Source: an uncultured Bacillota bacterium | Lineage (GTDB): Bacteria > Bacillota > JAAYKD01 | DNA length: 10,807 bases | Direction of reading: 5' to 3' | NCBI GenBank assembly: GCA_937897315.1 | Contig: CALCNS010000173.1 | Span: 1 to 10,807 of the forward strand | Shown: positions 1 through 6,426 of the stretch, piece after piece | Layout: every line of letters begins with the position of its first letter | Numbering within the stretch: the stretch's first letter is position 1 | Position numbers and translations under genes: made by a program | Notes under the pieces: generated by a model | Databases searched by the model: none | What the model was told of the DNA's origin: nothing | Seen by the model: only the letters and a program-made list of their open reading frames with translations

Positions 1-40
1 CAGGTCATGTAAGCCGGCTATCTTTTTTATGGCATGAAAC
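1..40. repeat. Truncated copy A of a terminator-like repeat
   Basis: Bases 5-40 match 3139-3172 almost base for base: 33 of 36 aligned columns agree, with two single-base indels and one mismatch. The match covers the hairpin loop, the 3' stem arm, the T tract and about 12 bases beyond it (atggca-gaaac). The 5' stem arm lies outside the window. It probably ends transcription of a gene to the left, and may act in both directions like the complete copy. Because the identity runs past the hairpin, common descent is more likely than two independent terminators. Confidence 0.6.
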
Positions 41-361
41 AAGTGAATATTTCAGCACATAAGTCTACAAGACTGGACTTTAGTCTAAAATGTTCTGCAG
101 TTCGTAACTATGATATAGGAACGATCCAAAAAAAGAAAATCAAAACAATAGGCGCAATGAACAAGATAATAACTCCAAGTTTTCTTAAAATCAACATTGG
201 ACGCTATGCCCAAGGTAAAAATATTTATCTTAATATAATAGGAATTTAAACGATTGATAGCGAAGTGTCAGTAACAGAACTTTTAATAGAGTAGGTGGAA
301 AAAGTACTCCATCTGCAAAATGCTGAAGAAATAGAAAGAGACAAAAGAGAGGAAGATCAAT
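41..361. other. Region without a supported gene
   Basis: This AT-rich stretch has one open frame from 34 to 249 (71 codons). It has no purine-rich ribosome binding site, it starts inside the repeat, and its lysine- and isoleucine-rich product resembles nothing I recognise, so I do not call it. A perfect TATAAT occurs at 234-239 and a TTGATA at 254-259, but neither has a partner hexamer at a usable distance. The promoter for the gene at 362 probably lies here but cannot be placed. Confidence 0.5.
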
Positions 362-751
362 TTGAACTTAGAAAGCTTATATTTCGAAGTGAAGAGCAAT
401 ATTGACCAAATACGTTTTGAAGAATTATGGCAGGGATTTGCACCTTTCAAATTTGCACTTTATGATGCAGAAAAATGCTTTTTTAATGGTAGGTTTATAT
501 TTAAGCCCCCAACGTTTGTAGCAAACACATCATTAGTTCATGAAGGTGAGTTTATCGCAATATGGCATGTAATGGAACCCATGAATCCGACTATTCTGGC
601 TTCAAAGATTATCCACGAAATGTTTCATGCGTTTCAAAATACAAGGGGAGAGTCAAAGTTTCCGAATGAGTACGATGCTCTTTGTAGATATCGCTACGAA
701 GAAGTGAATTTAAGTCTAAAATACGAAGAGAACAAGATTCTTTTAGATTAA
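362..751 (+). CDS. Zinc metallopeptidase, N-terminal part (HExxH), probably split gene
   Basis: The 129-residue product carries HEMFH at residues 85-89, the HExxH signature in which the two histidines bind zinc and the glutamate is the catalytic base. It starts at a TTG preceded by AGAGG at 348-352, about nine bases away. The frame is open upstream only back to a TAG at 332, so no better start exists. No signal peptide is seen, so the product is probably cytoplasmic. The frame ends in TAATG, the final A being the first base of the next frame's ATG. The next frame carries a plausible third zinc ligand, so the two read as halves of one gluzincin-like peptidase of about 340 residues. A natural or sequencing frameshift, or genuine translational coupling, are all possible. 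The substrate is unknown. Confidence 0.65.
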   Translation: MNLESLYFEVKSNIDQIRFEELWQGFAPFKFALYDAEKCFFNGRFIFKPPTFVANTSLVHEGEFIAIWHVMEPMNPTILASKIIHEMFHAFQNTRGESKFPNEYDALCRYRYEEVNLSLKYEENKILLD

Positions 752-1395
752 TGGAAGAGTTTAATCTAGATGCATATACAAGTTTCCTGGATTATAGAGC
801 ATATAGGCGAGACAAATTCCCTTATGAGTACGGCTACGAAGCGTCGGTAGAAGAGGTCGAAGGTGCTGCACAGTATGTCGAGCTCAATGCACTAAAGCAA
901 CTTTCCCCAGAATTGTATACAAAAAGCATAGAACAGCTTAAAACGCGCGTCTTAGTTACTGATTATTTTTACCCTGTAAGAGTTAGTTGTTATGATGTGG
1001 GTGCTGTATTGTTTCAAGTTCTCAAAGACAATCGTCTTCTTGAATTTGAAGAACAAACAAATGCTTTGTCAGCCGATAGATCGCTGTCTGATTTTCAGGG
1101 TAGCAAACTAGAGGTTAAATTAAACCAGAAAGTCGTGCTGGGGTTGAATCGATACAAAAGAAGCACCATGGAGTTGATTCATACGGGAATTCGTAATGGT
1201 AAGCTCATAGTTGAGGGAGAGCTAGAGGTTTTAGGAGTAAATTTCTATAATGCCAGATATGCTGAAGGGTTTATTTTTACCACATATTTCGTTTGGTATA
1301 GAAAAGAGGGTCAAGAGAATTTGCGATATGGAGACTTTTTGATTCAACTTGACGAGCAAAATAAAGGTTCAAAGATTTATCAGATCAATTTTTAG
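751..1395 (+). CDS. Metallopeptidase C-terminal part carrying the probable third zinc ligand
   Basis: The 214-residue product opens with a helical stretch and then an EVEGAAQYVE segment at residues 35-44. In HExxH enzymes of the gluzincin type a downstream helix with an E-x-x-A/G-x-Y pattern supplies the third zinc ligand, and Glu37 is the likely candidate. The rest (about 80-214) looks like a beta-rich accessory domain that I cannot name. The ATG at 751 overlaps the previous stop by one base and has no ribosome binding site at normal spacing; the nearest purine tract (gaagaga) ends about 20 bases upstream. Independent initiation is therefore doubtful. Reading back one base from the first frame at about 745 would join the halves in phase. 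This suggests a one-base lesion or frameshift rather than two genes. Confidence 0.6.
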   Translation: MEEFNLDAYTSFLDYRAYRRDKFPYEYGYEASVEEVEGAAQYVELNALKQLSPELYTKSIEQLKTRVLVTDYFYPVRVSCYDVGAVLFQVLKDNRLLEFEEQTNALSADRSLSDFQGSKLEVKLNQKVVLGLNRYKRSTMELIHTGIRNGKLIVEGELEVLGVNFYNARYAEGFIFTTYFVWYRKEGQENLRYGDFLIQLDEQNKGSKIYQINF

Positions 1396-1600
1396 AAGGT
1401 GACACAAAGAGGTTCGACATTGCACCTAGGGCTTTGTTTTGGGCTATCCTAATCGTCTTACTAAGCATTTTGTGAGGGTACAGACATGTTATTTATGATG
1501 AATGTAAAACTTCAAGTAATTCGAAAGACTTAAATTTACTTATGTTTCGTTTAAGAGTCCACATGGATCGATATAATCAAGGCTATTATAGGGGGTTAGT
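1396..1600. other. Intergenic region before the lipoprotein gene
   Basis: I see no gene and no convincing terminator in these 205 bases. The only notable signal is the perfect TATAAT at 1572-1577, listed separately. Very short ATG-started frames, such as one near 1483, have fewer than 20 codons and no ribosome binding site. Confidence 0.5.
1549..1577 (+). promoter_or_regulatory. Possible promoter of the aspartic protease-like lipoprotein
   Basis: A perfect -10 box TATAAT sits at 1572-1577. The best -35 is poor: TTTAAG at 1550-1555 with 16-base spacing. GTTTAA at 1549-1554 equals the sigma-B -35 consensus, but the matching -10 region (cgatat at 1569-1574) is weak. Transcription would start near 1584, leaving a short leader with the ribosome binding site. 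Only the -10 box is solid. Confidence 0.35.
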
Positions 1601-2560
1601 ATGAAGAAATTATTCACATCCTTGTTCGTTATTTGCTTGACCCTGTTGTTGGTAGGTTGTTCTAATAAATCTGTTCCCCAAACCAATTGGAATGAAATCG
1701 AGATCAAGGATTTCTCTTGGCAGCCATTTGAATGGAGAGATTATGTGTTAGGGGAAACCTATTATGATAAGGCTGCAATCTTCGTGCCTATCCAGTTAGA
1801 ACAATCAGATCAAGAATTTTGGTTGCAACTTGACACAGGTACTCAGTCAGTGTTTTATGAAACTACAATCGACAGCCTCGGAATCGCGGTCAAAACGATT
1901 GTAGAAAATGATACCTACGATCTTGTAAGTTTTAACGGCAATATTGCGGGTTATGATACTAAGAATGCAATCTTTGCCACAATGAAAAATTACGGGCAAA
2001 CTGTGACGGCCGAGGATGCGGGCGTTCGTATTGGTACCTTGGGCATGGATTTTTTTAAGGATAGAATCTTAGTATTGGATTTCCCCAACAACAGATTAGC
2101 GATTGTTAATTCCGCTTCTCAATTGCCTGCTGAAATAGTAGAGAAAGTAACTTTCAGCAAATCGGAAATGGTTCGGCATCTTTTCGTTGTAAAGACTATG
2201 GTAGGTGAGACTCCTCTGAAAATAGCTTATGACACAGGTTCAAGCATCTTTCCGCTACATGTTAATCAGGATTTATGGCAACAGTTCACTGGCAGAGAGG
2301 GAAAAGAAACTGATAACATTTTTATAGAAGCTCCAGCTTGGGGTAACTACATTACAGTGATTGGGGCACCATCAAAAGAGGAAATGATCATTTCTGACTT
2401 TGAATTGGGCAAACCGATGATTTATTATAGCGAAAAGACCCCTGATCCTTACAAGGGTTCAGGACTTGATGGGCTCATGGGGAACGCCCCATTCTTTGAG
2501 GACTATATTGTAATTCTAGACGGAATTGAGCAACGGTTCGGTCTAGTAAAGGTGCATTAA
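1601..2560 (+). CDS. Lipoprotein with two DTG lobes, pepsin-like aspartic protease candidate
   Basis: This 319-residue protein has a lipoprotein signal peptide with lipobox LVGC, so Cys20 would be lipidated and the protein held on the outer face of the membrane. Two similar halves follow. Lobe 1 (about 57-170) has DTGTQS at 78-83 and then IGTLGMDFF at 144-152. Lobe 2 (about 185-318) has DTGSS at 211-215 and then GLDGLMGNAPFF at 288-299. A hydrophobic-hydrophobic-DTG[ST] loop followed by a hydrophobic-Gly loop is the hallmark of retropepsin and pepsin folds. Two intact DTG motifs in one chain suggest an active site built between the lobes. The start is firm, with GGGGG at 1591-1595 five bases before the ATG. 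The protease call is inference from motifs; substrate and activity are unknown. Confidence 0.7.
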   Translation: MKKLFTSLFVICLTLLLVGCSNKSVPQTNWNEIEIKDFSWQPFEWRDYVLGETYYDKAAIFVPIQLEQSDQEFWLQLDTGTQSVFYETTIDSLGIAVKTIVENDTYDLVSFNGNIAGYDTKNAIFATMKNYGQTVTAEDAGVRIGTLGMDFFKDRILVLDFPNNRLAIVNSASQLPAEIVEKVTFSKSEMVRHLFVVKTMVGETPLKIAYDTGSSIFPLHVNQDLWQQFTGREGKETDNIFIEAPAWGNYITVIGAPSKEEMIISDFELGKPMIYYSEKTPDPYKGSGLDGLMGNAPFFEDYIVILDGIEQRFGLVKVH

Positions 2561-2676
2561 AAACTATTGTGGCAGATGGTCGTATAAACATGGTCAAATG
2601 CGCTTGGATCGATGAAACATTGTAGATTAAAGGACACTAAACTGAGTAGGAATGATACGAAGGTGATGAGAAAGCG

Positions 2677-3090
2677 ATGAATATTGTGTATCACAACTTG
2701 GAAAAAACGGAAGAGACAGAATATATACGATTTCAGCTAGAGTGGAAATTCAATGGGGCGAATGTTCCTATTGTTTTTGAAAGGATAAACCTTATCCTTA
2801 AGGATGATTCTGGAAAAGTATATGGGGGACTCTTAGCGAATCATTATTGGAATTGCATTTTCCTTGATATTTTGTGGCTGGATGAAGATTATCGAAGACA
2901 AGGTTTTGGCGAGAAGCTAATGCATAAACTAGAGGATATTGCCAGAGAAAAAGGCGTAACTTTGATTCACTTAGATACCCATGAATTTCAAGCACCTTCA
3001 TTCTATGAGAAACTGGGTTACGAAGTGTTTGGCGTGTTACAAGATTCTCCTTTTGGGTATAAGAGATATTACATGAAGAAAGAACTTTGA
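2677..3090 (+). CDS. GNAT-family N-acetyltransferase
   Basis: The 137-residue product has the GNAT acetyl-CoA binding motif A: a beta strand (LDILWLDEDY) running into RRQGFGEK at residues 73-80, which fits the R/Q-x-x-G-x-G/A pattern that holds the pyrophosphate of acetyl-CoA. The motif B region QAPSFYEKLGYE follows at 105-116, also typical. Length is normal for a single-domain GNAT. The acceptor cannot be predicted; small-molecule amines, antibiotics and protein N-termini are all known in the family. AGGTGA at 2661-2666 lies ten bases before the ATG. An ATG at 2666 is out of frame. The gap to the lipoprotein gene is 116 bases with no visible terminator, so co-transcription is possible. The gene ends just before the bidirectional terminator at 3130-3160. 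Confidence 0.85.
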   Translation: MNIVYHNLEKTEETEYIRFQLEWKFNGANVPIVFERINLILKDDSGKVYGGLLANHYWNCIFLDILWLDEDYRRQGFGEKLMHKLEDIAREKGVTLIHLDTHEFQAPSFYEKLGYEVFGVLQDSPFGYKRYYMKKEL

Positions 3091-3122
3091 TTCTATGTAT
3101 GGGTAAGTGCAAATCGTACAGC

Positions 3123-3160
3123 AAAAAAAGATAGCAGCTCATGTAAGCCGCTATCTTTTT
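3123..3160. terminator. Bidirectional terminator between convergent genes (repeat copy B)
   Basis: The stem GATAGCAGCT (3130-3139) pairs with AGCCGCTATC (3146-3155) around the loop CATGTA. A run of seven A precedes it (3123-3129) and five T follow (3156-3160). It can thus end the GNAT transcript on the plus strand and the 3D-protein transcript on the minus strand. The single A-C mismatch in plus-strand RNA becomes a G-U wobble in minus-strand RNA, so the hairpin is fully paired only for the minus-strand gene. Confidence 0.8.
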
Positions 3161-3172
3161 ATGGCAAGAAAC
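3139..3172. repeat. Copy B of the terminator-like repeat
   Basis: This is near-identical to bases 5-40 and includes bases beyond the T tract that termination does not need (atggcaagaaac). The two copies are direct repeats about 3.1 kb apart that bracket the metallopeptidase, aspartic protease-like and GNAT genes. Confidence 0.6.
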
Positions 3173-3268
3173 GAGGGCTTTCGTCCAAAGGAGTTTTGAC
3201 CTAAAAAGTGGAATCTCCATACAATGAAGCAAAGAAAATAGAAGAGCGTTTTTGTCTCTCTGCAGCAC

Positions 3269-4285
3269 TCAATCACCCAGAAAATACACCATGACATTTT
3301 GCCACGCCCATGCTACGGCATCGGCATGGGAAGTGAACCCCAAATCAATATGCCCCTCGTATATAGCACCGCCGGTATCTCCGGCAACGGCAAATCCATA
3401 CCCTTCAATGTATAATTTGGTGCCAAATGGTATGGTTTTCGGGTCAACCCCCACCACACCATATCCTTGGGTCAACCCACTCGCAGTGATTCCATAACCG
3501 TAATCACCGGGGTTTTTGCCAGTACACAAACTACAGGAGCAGTACCCGCTTGTGCTCATCATGGCGCTTTTTGTAAAATGGAAATCCCCATTAGCCAACT
3601 GCAAAGTAGCACCGTATTCAATCACCTGGTTGACGGTGGAGATTCTCTCTTCGGTATTTTGCAGTTGCTTATCGACCAAGATGCCATCTTCATAGATTAC
3701 TAGGTAGGTATTCACCAATAAGCCATTGGTACCCAGGACTAGTGTGCGTTGGTATCCTGCTAATTGGTCTTGCCTAGGTATGGTAATGGTCGAGAATGGA
3801 ATCACAACCTCTTCTTCTTCGAGTTCATGGTGGATACGAACGATGCGGATGTCCATATCTTTGGCCAAAAGTGTTGTTTGCTCAGGCAATACGCGATCGA
3901 GTTCGCTCACGGCAATACCTTTTTCTTGTAATAATTCTTGAACCGTAAAAGCGGAACTCTCACCGGTTGTTGTGGTACCATCCACTGTGATGGTGTAGGA
4001 TACAGCTCGAAACACCCTAATAGTCATGTTGTCGGTCAATTTCTCTTCCATCCCGGGAATGACACGATCGGAAGCATCCAGCGTTATTTGATTCTCTTGG
4101 AGAAAATCACCAACGGTATCTTTAAAAGTGACAACCGTGGATTCTTTGCCAGAAAGAACGATGGTGATGTCTTTACTGAGGAGCTGGTACGATGTGAAAA
4201 TCATGATACAAGCCAGCAAAGAAAGTAGAACGATTCGAGTCCACATCCGTGGGAAAGAGAACCAGTTTTTTTTATGTAGATTCAT
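3269..4285 (-). CDS. YabE-like cell-wall protein: DUF348 x2, G5 and 3D domains
   Basis: The 338-residue protein has an N-terminal membrane anchor or signal (about 18-36), two DUF348 repeats (about 39-92 and 97-150), a G5 domain (about 152-227) and a C-terminal 3D domain (about 240-337). The three aspartates that name the 3D domain are visible in GVDPKTIPFGT (Asp281), GDTGGAI (Asp303) and HIDLGF (Asp314). A CxCxxC cluster at 249-254 (YCSCSLC) precedes them, as in many clostridial members. 3D domains share the MltA-type fold, and YabE/Rpf-like proteins are thought to cleave or remodel peptidoglycan glycan strands outside the cell. The ATG at 4294 lies directly against AAAGG. The ATG at 4285 has the proper nine-base spacing and is chosen. 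The gene has its own promoter and a terminator at 3130. Confidence 0.88.
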   Translation of the reverse strand: MNLHKKNWFSFPRMWTRIVLLSLLACIMIFTSYQLLSKDITIVLSGKESTVVTFKDTVGDFLQENQITLDASDRVIPGMEEKLTDNMTIRVFRAVSYTITVDGTTTTGESSAFTVQELLQEKGIAVSELDRVLPEQTTLLAKDMDIRIVRIHHELEEEEVVIPFSTITIPRQDQLAGYQRTLVLGTNGLLVNTYLVIYEDGILVDKQLQNTEERISTVNQVIEYGATLQLANGDFHFTKSAMMSTSGYCSCSLCTGKNPGDYGYGITASGLTQGYGVVGVDPKTIPFGTKLYIEGYGFAVAGDTGGAIYEGHIDLGFTSHADAVAWAWQNVMVYFLGD

Positions 4286-4304
4286 TACATCCATCCTTTA
4301 TTTC

Positions 4305-4343
4305 AAGTGCACTTTATAGATATTAGCTTTTCTCAGCGCACTT
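4305..4343. promoter_or_regulatory. Palindrome and repeated AAGTGC element around the 3D-gene promoter
   Basis: AAGTGCACTT at 4305-4314 is a perfect 10-base palindrome at the predicted transcription start. Read on the minus strand, AAGTGCGC (4343-4336) at the -35 side repeats AAGTGCAC (4314-4307) about 29 bases away, close to three helical turns. This arrangement would suit a repressor or activator binding both sites. The regulator is unknown and the element is short, so chance is possible. Confidence 0.35.
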
Positions 4344-4348
4344 GTCAA
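4320..4348 (-). promoter_or_regulatory. Sigma-A type promoter of the 3D-domain gene
   Basis: On the minus strand a perfect -35 TTGACA (plus coordinates 4343-4348) is separated by exactly 17 bases from the -10 TAATAT (4320-4325). Transcription would start near 4312, giving a leader of about 27 bases to the ATG at 4285. The spacing and the perfect -35 make this the best promoter in the window. Confidence 0.75.
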
Positions 4349-4410
4349 GAAACGAGGTAGTTGGGATGCAATCTCATCGATTTTCTTAAATAGAGCATTC
4401 AGTAAGTAGC

Positions 4411-4428
4411 TTCATCCAGAAGGATGAA
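4411..4428 (+). other. Hairpin in the leader of the dehydrogenase gene
   Basis: TTCATCC (4411-4417) and GGATGAA (4422-4428) pair perfectly around an AGAA tetraloop, ending 13 bases before the ribosome binding site AAAGGA at 4442-4447. No T tract follows, so it is not an intrinsic terminator. It could stabilise the messenger or be incidental. A promoter upstream is not clear; TTGGGA at 4361 and TTAAAT at 4386 are weak. Confidence 0.3.
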
Positions 4429-4456
4429 ATACGTAATTTAGAAAGGATTGAAGATT

Positions 4457-5416
4457 TTGAAGAGAGTTTTAGTCACACTACCAGTCAGCGAATTTCACAA
4501 AAAGCAATTGGAAAAGAACCGCACGAATTGCGAGTTCTTCTATGTGCCATCGTCGGAAGTGACAGAGTCTATGGTGCAGAATTCAGAGATTATCATTGGG
4601 AACGTACCGGCTTCTTACATCAAGGCTTCTAGTAAGATCGAGTTCTTGCAACTCAATACAGCTGGGGCCGACGCCTATATTCTACCCGGGATTCTTGCAC
4701 CCAACACCATATTGACCAATGCCACAGGGGCTTATGGAAAAGCAGTTGCCGAACATATGTTTGCCATGATGCTGGCATTGCAGAAGAAGTTGCATCTCTA
4801 TAGAGACGATAGAATCACTGGGGAATGGAACGATTATGGAACCGTCACTTCAATTACCGATGCTACCATATCAATTGTTGGCTTGGGTGACATTGGGCTA
4901 ACCTTTGCTAGGTTGGCCAAAGCACTGGGTGCTGCATATGTGATCGGGTTAAAGAGTCGAAAAAGTGAATGCCCAAAAGAAGTGGATGAGTTGCATTTGA
5001 TGAACGATTTCTATGAAGTCGTGGCGAAGTCCGATGTCGTTGTCTCGTTTTTGCCCAAAACTCCTGCGACATACAAGCTGTTTAATGCAGAGTTTTTCTA
5101 CAAGATGAAGAAAACAGCCATTTTTCTAAACGGAGGTCGGGGTACTTCTGTAGATCAAGAGGCTTTGTTATGGGCCATACAGAATCGGCAAATTGCTGCC
5201 GCTGGGCTCGATGTGACCGACCCGGAACCGCTACCCCGCGAGCATCCGCTGTGGAAAGAAAAAAATGTATTCATTACTCCACATATATCGGGGTATTATC
5301 ACTTACCTGCGACTTTGGACAAGATTGTGGAAATCTCAGCAGCCAATCTCGAAAACTACGTAACCTCAAAACCACTTCAGAATATCGTAGATTTCGAAAC
5401 CGGGTATCGAAAGTAA
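4457..5416 (+). CDS. D-isomer specific 2-hydroxyacid dehydrogenase, NAD-dependent
   Basis: The 319-residue enzyme should interconvert a 2-keto acid and a D-2-hydroxy acid using NAD(H) in the cytoplasm. The Rossmann fingerprint GLGDIG is at 142-147. The catalytic set is complete: Arg228 in GGRGT, Glu257 in DPEPLP and His276 in TPHISG, the Arg/Glu/His triad of the D-lactate, phosphoglycerate and glyoxylate reductase superfamily. Length is normal. AAAGGA at 4442-4447 abuts the upstream TTG (4448) but lies nine bases from the TTG at 4457, which gives the family-typical beginning MKRVLVTLP, so that start is chosen. The substrate cannot be told from sequence. The gene diverges from the 3D gene and precedes the MltG-like gene by 71 bases, so a link to wall metabolism is possible but unproven. 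Confidence 0.85.
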   Translation: MKRVLVTLPVSEFHKKQLEKNRTNCEFFYVPSSEVTESMVQNSEIIIGNVPASYIKASSKIEFLQLNTAGADAYILPGILAPNTILTNATGAYGKAVAEHMFAMMLALQKKLHLYRDDRITGEWNDYGTVTSITDATISIVGLGDIGLTFARLAKALGAAYVIGLKSRKSECPKEVDELHLMNDFYEVVAKSDVVVSFLPKTPATYKLFNAEFFYKMKKTAIFLNGGRGTSVDQEALLWAIQNRQIAAAGLDVTDPEPLPREHPLWKEKNVFITPHISGYYHLPATLDKIVEISAANLENYVTSKPLQNIVDFETGYRK

Positions 5417-5487
5417 CGACGAGCTCCCCAATAGAGCAGTTGCTTTTTGTAATGAGCTTCGGGAGAAAATCAATTAGGAGACCAGTT

Positions 5488-6360
5488 ATGAAACGCAAAG
5501 CTTTTAACCTCATTTGGATTCTCGTTCTCCTAGGTGTGGGGTCTCAGATCTACATGAGGAGCAATACAGGGAAGGTGAGTCCACCAAGTGATTTGAAAAT
5601 CGTTGGCTCCGTAGAAATCAAAGATGGTGATATGTTGGAGCGGGATGTCATCCCCCAACTTTGCCTAACTTTTGGGCTGGAAGAGCAAGAGGTTCAGGAG
5701 ATATTGTCACAGCCACGATCTTCCTTTCTGATAAACGAGGATTTGGTGGATTTTAGGCGGTTAGAAGGAATCTTTCTTCCTAGCCAATATTATATTTCTG
5801 CAAGTGATACCTTAGAGGAATGGTGTAATCATATGGTAGAACTTGCTGAAAGCAGATATACAGCCCTTTGTGCAAATGAAGCAAATCTCAATTCATTGAA
5901 ACCAGAGGACCAAATGATCTTGGCATCCATCGTGGAAGCAGAATGTTTAGCGAATAAGCACTACCAAGAAACGGCTGCTGTGTTTCTCAATCGGTTAGCC
6001 GACCAAAATGCACTGCAAAGTTGTGTGACGGCAGAGTATGCGTTAGGTTTTCAGCGAGCATTTCTATATGAGGATGATATAAGCATGGTCAGCCCTTATA
6101 ACACTTATGTTGTCAGTGGCCTACCAGCAGGACCGATTTGCTGTGTGGATGATGACAGCTTCAAAGCTGCGATTCGCCCGTCTGAGGATCCATCTCTTTA
6201 CTTCTTCTTTTATGACTATCTTCAAAATGAAATGTTTTTCTATGCAGATTACACGTTGTTTGAACGAGAAGCCGTGGCTTCAAGGAACCGGTTTATCCTG
6301 AATCCACCTGTTGGGTTGGGAGATAAAATCAACAAGCAAGCCCTTTTTGGAGTTCAATAA
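5488..6360 (+). CDS. MltG/YceG-like endolytic murein transglycosylase, short cysteine-rich form
   Basis: The 290-residue protein has an N-terminal membrane segment (about 6-23) and a C-terminal MltG domain. MltG cuts nascent glycan strands at the membrane and so sets strand length. Family motifs visible are ILASIVEAE (144-152, with Glu150 as the likely catalytic acid), AAVFLNRL (163-170), SPYNTY (202-207), GLPAGPI (211-217) and an AAIRPSEDP segment. The start follows AGGAG at 5476-5480 with a seven-base spacer; the open frame extends upstream but only as an overlap with the dehydrogenase gene. Oddities: it is shorter than typical MltG (330 or more residues), the usual DPT motif is replaced by SCVTAEY, the NPG after GPI is replaced by CCVDD, and it has seven cysteines (59, 113, 128, 153, 179, 218, 219). 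It is probably a divergent paralogue. Confidence 0.8.
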   Translation: MKRKAFNLIWILVLLGVGSQIYMRSNTGKVSPPSDLKIVGSVEIKDGDMLERDVIPQLCLTFGLEEQEVQEILSQPRSSFLINEDLVDFRRLEGIFLPSQYYISASDTLEEWCNHMVELAESRYTALCANEANLNSLKPEDQMILASIVEAECLANKHYQETAAVFLNRLADQNALQSCVTAEYALGFQRAFLYEDDISMVSPYNTYVVSGLPAGPICCVDDDSFKAAIRPSEDPSLYFFFYDYLQNEMFFYADYTLFEREAVASRNRFILNPPVGLGDKINKQALFGVQ

Positions 6361-6426
6361 GAAACGATAGAGCTCTAAGGTATGGATATGAACCCTTAAG
6401 AGAAAGCTTTGCCAGGGGGTATGAAA

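Noticed and set aside
34..249. A 71-codon open frame at the left end
   Set aside because: It begins inside the terminator-like repeat, lacks a ribosome binding site and has a low-complexity lysine/isoleucine-rich product with no recognisable features.
1549..1574. Sigma-B type promoter for the lipoprotein gene
   Set aside because: GTTTAA matches the -35, but the -10 candidate cgatat is a poor match to GGGTAT. It is kept only as a note under the TATAAT promoter.
2798..3268. A 156-codon minus-strand frame
   Set aside because: It runs antisense through the GNAT gene and across the terminator, its composition is not protein-like, and it has no family signature.
3161..3268. Possible riboswitch or structured RNA downstream of the bidirectional terminator
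   Set aside because: No conserved core of a known riboswitch class is visible, and the stretch lies between two convergent gene ends, not in a leader.
3165..4357. Exact 12-base direct repeat caagaaacgagg at 3165-3176 and 4346-4357 flanking the 3D gene
   Set aside because: A few 12-base matches are expected by chance in 10.8 kb. The second copy overlaps the promoter, and no other mobile-element feature is present.
5170..5487. Upstream extension of the MltG-like frame
   Set aside because: It overlaps the dehydrogenase gene in another frame. The signal-anchor and the AGGAG site at 5476-5480 mark the start at 5488.
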